From CAMCXE01 sp046347475 (GTDB taxonomy: Bacteria > Pseudomonadota > Gammaproteobacteria > Pseudomonadales > Cellvibrionaceae): a DNA stretch of 64,000 nucleotides. Every line of letters begins with the position of its first letter. Position 1 is the stretch's first letter. The position numbers and the translations under genes are program-made. Below, in pieces: positions 28,789 to 36,900 of the stretch. Below the pieces are notes generated by a model. The model was given only the letters and a program-made list of their open reading frames with translations, was not told the DNA's origin and searched no databases. Location of the stretch: contig JAXMGD010000003.1 in assembly GCA_046347475.1 (NCBI GenBank), forward strand, positions 310,001 to 374,000, written 5' to 3'.

Positions 28789-29177
28789 TTTTTATCTCCT
28801 TGCGGCGGCAGTTTTTTGCGGTTCATTAAAAAATCCAAATAAGCGGCTGATTCAGGGTAAAGGGTTTTTTCGCGCTCCCAGCTTTTACGCATTAAATCTT
28901 CCCGCCCCTGTTTGGCATACAAAAGCCCTAAATGCGCGTAAACCCCCGGCCCTGGATTTTGGCTTTGATTGCCCGTGGCGATGGTTTTTTCCAGCGCGGC
29001 GATTTGTTCTTCCACACTGCCGGTATTTTTAAAATGGCTGTACACCTGATTATCGTAATCACCCCAGCGGTAGAGTGTCGGCTGGCTGGCGCAGCCGCTT
29101 AATAAAACCAGTGCAAAAAAAGGCGCCCATAACGGGCGCCCTAATGATGGTATTAAATAGTTAAATTGTAGCAACAC
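28785..29177 (-). CDS. DUF4810 lipoprotein
   Basis: A 130-residue lipoprotein starting at GTG 29177 with AAAGGAAC upstream. The hydrophobic segment ends in LLSGC, giving a lipid-modified cysteine near residue 29. The mature part (LYRWGDYDNQVYSHFKN, then GPGVYAHLGLLYAKQGRED) looks like a short helical TPR-type domain and fits DUF4810. It lies between the CsgG-like and DUF799 genes, an order also seen in Neisseria and other Gram-negatives. Probably part of a periplasmic or outer-membrane complex. Confidence 0.85.
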   Translation of the reverse strand: MLLQFNYLIPSLGRPLWAPFFALVLLSGCASQPTLYRWGDYDNQVYSHFKNTGSVEEQIAALEKTIATGNQSQNPGPGVYAHLGLLYAKQGREDLMRKSWEREKTLYPESAAYLDFLMNRKKLPPQGDKK

Positions 29178-29263
29178 GACGGTTGTTCCTTTTTATATTA
29201 ATTAAATATAGGCCTATTTGTTGGCTCTGCGGCCTAAGTTTTTTGAGTTTAATTGCTGAAAAC

Positions 29264-29932
29264 TCAGGGTTTGATGCTGCCTTGCTCCACGCCCTGGGCC
29301 AATTTACTTACGGCTTCACGAATGGCTAAATCCAATACCTTGCCGTTAAGGGTGGCATCGTAACTGGAGGTGCCGCCAAAACCGATCACTTCGCGCTGAC
29401 TTAAGCTATATTCACCGGCGCCTTGGCTGGAGAAAACCACTGCTGAGGTTTGCACATCCACTAAATTTAAACTCACTTTGGCGTAAGCGATTTGTTGTTT
29501 GCCGCGCCCTAAAATACCGAATAATTGTTGGTCGCCCACTTCTTTGCGGCCAAATTCAGTTACATCACCGGTCAATACATAACGGGCGCCCAAAGTGGCC
29601 TGAGTTTTTTTCATGAGCTGCGCCTCTTGGGCGGCTTCGGCCATATTGTCGCGCTCCAACACATTAAAGCGGCCGGATTGTTGTAAATGGGTAATTAAAA
29701 TAGTTTTAGCTTGGCTGCCTAAGCGGTCCGCACCGTCGGAAAATATGCCGTTCATAAAACTGGAGCGGTTATCAAATTTACCCACGGAAATAAGCGGTTT
29801 TTGGCCTTGGTAGGTGCTTGCGGCCACCGGGGGCTTGGGGGTTTCAAGGGTGCGGGAGTGCTCCGTGGCGCAGCCGGTAACTAGAGCTGTGGTCAGGCAG
29901 AGTGCGGTCACGTGCGGGAAATAGCTATTCAT
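29264..29932 (-). CDS. CsgG/HfaB-family lipoprotein
   Basis: A 222-residue protein from ATG 29932 with AAGGA eight bases upstream; an in-frame ATG at 29977 would add 15 residues. The signal ends LTTALVTGCATEHS, so it is a lipoprotein. The mature part (ISVGKFDNRSSFMNGIFSDG, then FNVLERDNMAEAAQEAQL, then ARYVLTGDVTEFGR) is the CsgG fold, which in curli secretion forms an outer-membrane pore. No curli genes are nearby, so this is the stand-alone type grouped with DUF4810 and DUF799. First gene of the operon. Confidence 0.9.
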   Translation of the reverse strand: MNSYFPHVTALCLTTALVTGCATEHSRTLETPKPPVAASTYQGQKPLISVGKFDNRSSFMNGIFSDGADRLGSQAKTILITHLQQSGRFNVLERDNMAEAAQEAQLMKKTQATLGARYVLTGDVTEFGRKEVGDQQLFGILGRGKQQIAYAKVSLNLVDVQTSAVVFSSQGAGEYSLSQREVIGFGGTSSYDATLNGKVLDLAIREAVSKLAQGVEQGSIKP

Positions 29933-30121
29933 AGGGTGTCCTTCTATAAGGGTGGGAAACGCTGTGTTATTGAGCATGTAACTGCGCGAAGGTTCGCGCA
30001 GGCGAAATCTGACGGGGCGATTCTAGCCGGATTTTAGCCGTTTGTTGGTAACCAGTTGTAACGTCGGGCCTCAACCTCTGCGCAGAGGAGTAGGGATAAA
30101 TCATAGGCGCTTTAGAGTTGC

Positions 30122-30172
30122 TTGACTTTGGTTTCCATGGAAACTAGCATGGCTGCATGTTTCCATGGAAAC
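30122..30172 (+). promoter_or_regulatory. marR-type gene promoter with two identical operator palindromes
   Basis: The 14-base perfect palindrome GTTTCCATGGAAAC occurs at 30131-30144 and 30159-30172, 28 bases apart. A -35-like TTGACT (30122-30127) and a -10-like TAGCAT (30145-30150) with 17-base spacing bracket the first copy. The second copy covers the predicted transcription start. This is a classic layout for autorepression by the MarR protein just downstream. Confidence 0.75.
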
Positions 30173-30176
30173 CAAA

Positions 30177-30659
30177 ATGATGAGCAAACACAAAAACACG
30201 TCAACCGCTGTGCCCAGTCAACTGGATGATCATCTGGGATTTTGGCTGCGGCTGGTATCTAACCAGGTATCGGCGCGCTTTCAGTCCCTTGTGTATGAGC
30301 GTGCGGGTTGTTCGGTGAGCGAATGGGTATTGTTGCGCGTGCTCTACGAGCAAAGTGCCACGGGCCATAACGAGCTAATCAAGACCCTGGGTATGACCAA
30401 GGGGGCCATTTCAAAAGTGATCAGCCGTCTAGAGGTGCGGGGCTTGGTTAAGCGTCAATTGGCCGCCGAGCGCAACCGCGAGCAATTAATATTGCTCACA
30501 GCCGCAGGTAAAAAATTAGTGCCGCAGTTGGCTGCACTGGCCGATGAAAATGACGCGCATTTTTTTGCCCTTTTATCGGCCGACGAATCAATAGCCCTAT
30601 CGAGCGCACTTAAAAAAATAGCTGCCTTACATCACCTAACCGCACCACCCCTAGAGTAA
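30177..30659 (+). CDS. MarR-family transcriptional regulator
   Basis: A winged-helix regulator of about 160 residues. The DNA-binding core is LIKTLGMTKGAISKVISRLE, followed by the wing RNREQLILLTAAGKKLV. The ATG at 30165 lies inside the second operator palindrome and would leave almost no mRNA leader, so 30177 or 30180 (MMSKHKNTSTAV) is the more likely start, with GGAAACC upstream. One cysteine (AGCSVSEW) is near the dimer region and could respond to oxidants; this is speculative. It is followed 56 bases later by a DUF1398 gene, a likely target. Confidence 0.9.
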   Translation: MMSKHKNTSTAVPSQLDDHLGFWLRLVSNQVSARFQSLVYERAGCSVSEWVLLRVLYEQSATGHNELIKTLGMTKGAISKVISRLEVRGLVKRQLAAERNREQLILLTAAGKKLVPQLAALADENDAHFFALLSADESIALSSALKKIAALHHLTAPPLE

Positions 30660-30715
30660 CCCGGACGTTTCGTCTGCACGGTTTTATTTTTCCACGCTAC
30701 CATTAGGTAAACATT

Positions 30716-31114
30716 ATGGCCGCCACCCATGAAGACATTATTCACACAACATTTATCGAATCCAACGAAGGACGTATGCATTTTGGCGAGGTGGTGAGCC
30801 GTCTGATGCTGGCCGGTGTTGAGTCGTACCAGGTTGATTACCGCAGCAAACACAGTATTTATCATTTACACACGGATGAAACGCTAATTCTCGATTTAAC
30901 CATCCCCGAGCAAGCCATTGCTGCGGATTTCTCGGCGGAAAAAGTGCTAGCCGCCATTCGAGGCGCTCAACAAGGCGCCATCATGTATCCAGAATTTAAA
31001 CGCTTATCCATGCAGGCAGGCTGCATAGGCTACTGGGTGTGGATTGCCGGACGGCATGTCACCTATTACGGTCGCAAAGGGGAAACCCATGTGGAGCATT
31101 TTCCGAATAAATAG
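30716..31114 (+). CDS. DUF1398 family protein (YbcV-like)
   Basis: A 132-residue small globular protein of the DUF1398 family. Blocks include GEVVSRLMLAGVESYQVDYR and AIRGAQQGAIMYPEFKRLSM, ending GRHVTYYGRKGETHVEHFP. The E. coli homologue YbcV is annotated as phage-envelope-like but has no proven role. It follows the marR-type gene in the same direction with no terminator seen between, so it is probably co-regulated. Confidence 0.8.
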   Translation: MAATHEDIIHTTFIESNEGRMHFGEVVSRLMLAGVESYQVDYRSKHSIYHLHTDETLILDLTIPEQAIAADFSAEKVLAAIRGAQQGAIMYPEFKRLSMQAGCIGYWVWIAGRHVTYYGRKGETHVEHFPNK

Positions 31115-31253
31115 GAAACCTCCGCTTAAGTCGTATGTTCAAAAACGCACGAGTAGTTCCCTGCAGCTTCTGCGCGCAGAGTATTTTTAAAATAGGCGGC
31201 AAGATATAACACGACGTGCATTGGCTAGCGCTAATGCGCACTTGCGTTAGGTG

Positions 31254-31550
31254 CTAATCATTTTGCGCTACGAGTGCGCGGCTAATCGCATTGGCATTGG
31301 ATTCCATATTGCGCGCATGCTGCGCAATATTAATGGCCAACGCAGTTGGCGATAATTGACGGGCACGCCTATCAAATAAGCGGCTGCCCAATTGTTGTTC
31401 TAAGGTGGCAATATGGCGGCTGATCGTCGGCTGCGTCGAATGTAAACGCACGGCAGCCGCCTGCACATTGCCCTCATCCATCACAGCTAAAAACGAGCGA
31501 ATTAACGTCCAATCAAGTAGCGGTGGCCGGTGGCGATAACACCTATTCAC
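31254..31550 (-). pseudogene. Truncated LysR-family regulator (DNA-binding domain only)
   Basis: Only 98 residues, covering the LysR winged helix (WTLIRSFLAVMDEGNVQAAA, then HSTQPTISRHIATLEQQLG). It stops after a short linker helix, and the whole effector-binding domain (about 200 residues) is missing. The downstream DNA (minus direction, below 31254) does not continue the family in any frame that I can see. Most likely a remnant left by recombination. It could still bind DNA as a short repressor, but that is only a possibility. Confidence 0.7.
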
Positions 31551-31594
31551 TCGCGATTTTTAGCCGCAACACGCTCAATAGTGCGCCGGAATAG

Positions 31595-32269
31595 AAACGC
31601 TCAACGGCCTTATTGGGTAGTTTTTATAGCAGTCGCAATTTTGATGCGCAGCCTTATCCGGGCATAGATGAAGTAGAAGTGGTGGGGGATGATTTATCCT
31701 TGGGCTGGCGCGCCCATAACAGCACTACTCAGCCGGTCAATTTTAAAGGTGCGGTTATTTTTGACAAAGTGAGCCTGCTGGATTCCTGCCGCGAACCTGC
31801 GAACTTAGTAACCAATTGTTCATTTGATGCTGTCACCAACAACTCTATTAATACCGCCACCAGCGGAGCCGATTGGACCTTGCTCAATCATATGGGAGCG
31901 GCCAGTAGCGCAAGTTTTACAGGCCGACAAATGCGCGTCAGCATTACGAACCCCGGTACTGATATGTGGCACGTACAGGCGCGCACGCCGGTGAATTTAT
32001 CTCAAGCGGTGAATTATGTTTTAACCTTCCGCGCCAAAGCCGATAGTAACCGCGGTTTTGTAGTGAATATTGGCCACAACGGTAACCAGGATAATAATTG
32101 GCAGAGTTATGGCCGGGTTAATGTCAGCGCCACCACAGAATGGACGGATTATTCCTATGAATTTAGCGGTGTGCCTATGGATGCCAATGCCTTCTTAGAT
32201 TTTAATTTCGGCAATGCTGGCACCAGTGCGGTCACCCTTGATAGCGTGAAATTAAAAGCGCTGAATTAA
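31595..32269 (+). pseudogene. Carbohydrate-binding (CBM4/9-like) C-terminal fragment
   Basis: An open frame after an in-frame TAG at 31592 encodes KRSTALLGSFYSSRNFDAQP and on to about 220 residues. The second half (TNCSFDAVTNNSINTA, then WTLLNHMGAASSASFTGRQM) looks like a CBM4/9-type jelly roll. It has no credible start codon (only TTG at 31613), no signal peptide and no catalytic domain, so it looks like the end of a lost secreted enzyme. A clear terminator follows. Its 5' side abuts the truncated LysR gene, suggesting a deletion joined two fragments. Confidence 0.6.
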
Positions 32270-32283
32270 GGGCGCAAAAAAAT

Positions 32284-32307
32284 AAAGCCCCTCGCGGGGC
32301 TTTTTTA
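32284..32307 (+). terminator. Intrinsic terminator after CBM fragment
   Basis: AAAGCCCC (32284-32291) pairs with GGGGCTTT (32296-32303) over loop TCGC, followed by TTT. With the flanking A-run, it could work in both directions. Confidence 0.85.
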
Positions 32308-32415
32308 TTGGCGGCAAAAAATAGCGGAAGAACATTTAATGGATGCGCGGGCATTTTGCGCCAATTTTGAAAAAGCTACTTAGCAAGTAGCGTCTTTAAT
32401 TCTGCATTAAAGACA

Positions 32416-32889
32416 TTAAAGCTTGCGGTAACTGCAGTAGGCTTTTTCGATGGCGGAAATATCCGGGATGGTCATTTCTTCCGTGCCCACGCGCACATAC
32501 ATCATTTCAAAATGGGTGGTGGTCATTTGGTCTAAGCGCTGAATATCCTCGGCGCTTAAATTCACCTGGCGGGGAATACCCTGGGTGGGAATAGCAATAA
32601 AACTTACCTCCTGGTGTACGCCGGTATTGTTGAATACAGCGATGCGGCCGTTGGGGTTAATACCGCCGCCCTGGCCGGTGACCAAACGCTCAAAGCTGAT
32701 GAGGGGCACCCGCTGGTTGCGCCAGTTGTAGTAGCCGAGAAACCAGTTGGGGCCGGAGTTATCCGGGAAGATGGGTGCCACCGCCGCCATCTCGGCGATA
32801 TTCGCCAGGGGTACCAACAGGGTACGGGCTTGAATAGGTAGCATCATGCAGGTGATGGTGCCGGGTTCAGATGCAGAGGGTTCACTCAT
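32416..32889 (-). CDS. chpC: CheW-like protein ChpC
   Basis: A 157-residue CheW-domain coupling protein. Typical features are the hydrophobic start TCMMLPIQARTLLVPLANIA and the central WFLGYYNWRNQRVPLISFE. It is the last gene of the Chp cluster, 73 bases after chpB. In Pseudomonas, ChpC is an accessory coupler of the pilus chemosensory complex. Named from family and position. Confidence 0.88.
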   Translation of the reverse strand: MSEPSASEPGTITCMMLPIQARTLLVPLANIAEMAAVAPIFPDNSGPNWFLGYYNWRNQRVPLISFERLVTGQGGGINPNGRIAVFNNTGVHQEVSFIAIPTQGIPRQVNLSAEDIQRLDQMTTTHFEMMYVRVGTEEMTIPDISAIEKAYCSYRKL

Positions 32890-32962
32890 AAACAGATCCT
32901 GTAGTAGGGCTAAAACCTCAGCGCGGCCTTGGGCCCGTGGCTGAGCTTGGATATTAATGGGT

Positions 32963-33916
32963 TCACACCGACACCTGCGCGCGGTTTAAGCGCCGTTGCA
33001 GGGCTTGGGCAAGTTCCCGAGGATTGCCTGCAAAGCGGGTGCAGCCTAAGCGCTCCACACTTCTGGGCATAGAATCTATGGCACTGCTGGCGGGGGTTTG
33101 AATCCACACCTGGCCGCCTAAGTGGTGCAACAATTGGCAGCCGCGGGCGCCATCCTCCCCCATGCCGGTGAACATCACCGCCCCGCCCTGGGCGCCATAT
33201 ACCCTGGCCACCTTGGCAATCACCTGGTTGATGGAGGGCGTAAAGCGCCCGGCCCAGGGTTGTTGTTTGGGCGTGATACGGCCTGGCGTCACTATATCCA
33301 GTGCCTGATTGGGGGAGACCACATACAAACAGCCCGCTTCTATAGCTTGGTTTTGGTGGGTGCCGCACACCTTCAGGCCGCTGCGCTGGCGCAGCATCTG
33401 CACCAGGGATTTATGGCCGCTGGGGCTGATGTGCTGGGCGTAAATCAGCGCCAGTTGCGCCGGGGGATGATCCAGTGCCTCTAAAAATTGCCCCACCGCT
33501 TCAGGCCCGCCAGTGGAGGCGGCTAGCACCCACACGGCGGTGGCGCGTTTGGCTTGTTGCGGTTGGTGGTCAATGAGTAAATCGAGTTTGCTTTGCAGCC
33601 TGCGCACCCGCTCTTTGCGGCGCACCTCCGGCCATTGGCTGGGGTCTGAGGTGTCCGTGGGGGCTTCGTCTTCATCGGCCACAATCACCGGCAGGTTGGC
33701 ATCGTCCATGGCGTCCAGCAGGGTCTGGGCGGCCGGGTTGTCCATATCCAATTGCACCAACCAGACGTCCGCTTGAGGCAGGCCGCTGAGGCTTTCGCCA
33801 CTGAAGACCTGGCTGGCCACCAGGGTGTGCGGCAGGGCGGATAACAAGCGGTGTAAATCCAATAGCTGCGGCTTGGAATCGGCCAATACCCCTACCGCCA
33901 AGCCCGTAAGCTTCAC
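32963..33916 (-). CDS. chpB: Protein-glutamate methylesterase ChpB (CheB family)
   Basis: A 317-residue CheB-type esterase that would demethylate the PilJ receptor. The catalytic triad is in VLAASTGGPEA (Ser about 135), IYAQHISPSG (His about 160) and FTGMGEDGARG (Asp about 252). The N-terminal 110 residues resemble a receiver fold but lack a clear DD...D...K set, so phosphoryl control may be lost. Only three bases separate it from chpA. Confidence 0.93.
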   Translation of the reverse strand: MKLTGLAVGVLADSKPQLLDLHRLLSALPHTLVASQVFSGESLSGLPQADVWLVQLDMDNPAAQTLLDAMDDANLPVIVADEDEAPTDTSDPSQWPEVRRKERVRRLQSKLDLLIDHQPQQAKRATAVWVLAASTGGPEAVGQFLEALDHPPAQLALIYAQHISPSGHKSLVQMLRQRSGLKVCGTHQNQAIEAGCLYVVSPNQALDIVTPGRITPKQQPWAGRFTPSINQVIAKVARVYGAQGGAVMFTGMGEDGARGCQLLHHLGGQVWIQTPASSAIDSMPRSVERLGCTRFAGNPRELAQALQRRLNRAQVSV

Positions 33917-33919
33917 CGC

Positions 33920-36900
33920 TTAGGGGCCTTTGTCACCGAGGATGCGACTGACGATACCCGCCAATACATCCTCCTGGTAGGGTTTGCCCAGGTATTCATT
34001 CACGCCGATGCTAAGCGCGTGCTCCCGGTGTTTATCGCCGGTGCGCGAGGTGATCATAACGATGGGGATATGCTTCCAACGGGCGGTGGTGCGAATGTTT
34101 TTCGCCACTTCAAAGCCGTCCATACGGGGCATTTCTATATCCAACAGCATCAGATCGGGCGTGTGATCCTGCAGAATTTTCAGGGCGTCCACACCGTCTT
34201 TGGCCGTTATCACCAGATAACCTTCCCGCTCTAAGAAGCGAGTGGTTACCTTGCGCACGGTTACCGAGTCGTCCACCACCATGACGGTTTTTTGCACCCG
34301 CGGAGCATTCAGCGCCTTAGTGCGCTCGTGGTTGAGGGGCAGTGCATCCACAAAGGCCACGGCTTTACGCACCAGCGCGTGGACGTCGAGAATCACCACC
34401 ACGCTGCCATCGCCCATCACCGTGGCGCCGGAGAGGCCCTGCACAGCGGCGAACTGTTTGCCGAGGCTCTTCACCACAATCTCCCGGCTGCCCTGCAGGC
34501 TGTCCACTTGCAGCGCCATGGTGTGCTGGGCGGAGCGCACCAGAATCACCGGCAGCGGCAGCAGTTGGCCTTCGAGTTTAGGGGTGGTGCCCTCGTACAA
34601 CATGCCGCCTAGGTAACGCACCTGGTAGTTTTCATCGGCGTACTCAAAGCGCGCTTCCGGCTGCTGGTAGTAGTGCTCCAGCTCAAAGGGGCTGACCCGC
34701 ACAATACCCTCGATGGAGTTGAGGGGAATCGCGTAGGTGTCTTTACCCAGGGTAACCATCAGGGCGCGGTTCACCGATACGGTAAAGGGCAGCCGCACGG
34801 TAAATTGTGAACCCACACCGCTGCGAGACTCGATGGTCATGGAGCCGCCCAGCTGTTTAATCTCAGCGGCTACTACATCCATGCCCACGCCACGGCCAGA
34901 AATCTGCGTCACGCTCTCGGCGGTACTAAAACCTGCCTGCAGAATAAACTGCATCACTTCGTGATCGCTCAGCTGGGAGTGTTCGCCCATCAGGCCGCGC
35001 TCGACGGCTTTTTTGCGCACCTTATCCAGGCTGATGCCGCGCCCGTCGTCCGCTAAGCGCAACAGAATGTCGCTGCCTTCGCGGGCGAGGGATAACAAAA
35101 TGCGGCCAAATTCGGGTTTGCCCTTGGCTAAACGCTCGGCGGGGGGCTCGATACCGTGGTCTACCGCGTTGCGCAGCATGTGCTCTAAAGGCGCCACCAT
35201 GCGCTCCAGCACCGAGCGGTCCATTTCCCCTTCGACGTTATCCAGCTCGAAGCTGACGTGTTTGCCCAGCTCGCCGGCCACCTGCCGCACTATGCGGCGC
35301 AGGCGCGGCACCAGGCGGGAGAAGGGCACCATGCGCGAGCGCATGAGGCCTTCCTGCAGGGAGGAGTTAATGCGCGACTGTTGCAGCAAAATGGCTTCGG
35401 TATCTTTGACCTTCTCGCTCAGGGTGCGCTTTAAATCCACCAAGTCGGAGGCCGATTCGGTGAGGGAGCGGGAGAGCTGCTGCAATTGGGAATAGCGGTC
35501 CATCTCCAGCGGGTCGAAGGCTTCGTTCTCCGCCAACTGCTCCTGGCGGAAGAGGATTTGCGCCTCGGTTTCTATGTCCAGGCGGCGCAGCTGTTCTTGT
35601 AAGCGGCGCAGGGTGCCGTCAATCTCGTGAATGGCCGCGCCAAAGCCTTTGATTTGCTGCTCGATACGGCCCCGGCTGATGGAGGTTTCACCGGCGAGGT
35701 TAACCAGCTCTTCGAGCAGATCGGAGGAGACCTTGATGACCTCTTGGGAGCCACTTTTGGAGCGGGCCACGAAATCCGGCAGATTGGTCACCACGTTGCT
35801 TGCGAAGGCTTCCACCACTTCTTTGGTGTCCTCGGGCGCCACGGCCACGAGATTCTTGCTGCTGACAAAGGGCACCGGGCTTGCGCTGGAGGCGATTTCG
35901 GCAATTTTGGCTGTCAGCGTCGGCGCATCGGAGTGCTCTTCGCGCTCGTCCAATTCCGCTGGGGCGCCGTCCATTAACTGGCGGGACTTGCGAATGGATT
36001 TGAGCAACTGGTCTTGGTAGGCCAGGATTGTGGCGAAGAAATTCACATCGCCCTTGGGGCCGCCCACACTGATCAAATAACTTTCGTAGTTGTGGGTCAG
36101 CTCGCCCAGTTGAATTTGTGAGGCCAAACGGGCGCCGCCTTTTAGGGTGTGCAGGGCGCGCTTCATCACATCGGGGGCTTCGCTGCTGTCCCAGTCGGAC
36201 TCCCAGGCGTGGATGGACTCGTCCAGCTCCTCCATTAATTCGTCGGCTTCCTCGAGGAAAATCTCCAGAATTTCTGGGTCGAAATCATCCTCTACCCGCT
36301 CGCTGGCAGGCGTGTCGGTCGATACGTCCGGCAGGAAGGAGGCGCTGCTGGTGGCAGCAGGCGCCGAGGCAGCGGGTGCTTCTTGGGGCGCTTCATGAGT
36401 GTGCGCCGGCAGATCCGCCAAATCCTCCTCGCCCAAGTCAAAATCACCCAGAGCTATATCATCGTCATAGGTGGCGCCAGGGGCGTAGGCTTCGGTATCG
36501 GCCAGTACTTCGGCGGGGGTATCAAGCGCGTCTGCGTCGCTTAGCGCTTCCAAATCCAGACTGTCGGTCACGACGGGGATGGAATCAAACTCATCCAGCG
36601 CGCTGATCAGCGGTGCGTCATCGGCACTCAGATCCACCAATTCATCCAGCAGCGGCACTATGACATCCTCAGGCTCCACCTCGGCGGCGAAAGTTTCTTC
36701 GGCGCTCGGCAGCAGAGCGTCCTCAGCATCGGCTTCGGCGTCCAACAGGTTGAGGGTATCGTCGGCGCTTAAGTGGCTGTCGATGGCGGTAACTAGGTCG
36801 AGATCCATATCCCCCAGGATAGGATCTAAATGCTCCTCCGCCTCCAAGCCCACAGGTTCATCAAAGAGCGATTCTGCGCTAAACAGGGTTTCCTCTGGCT

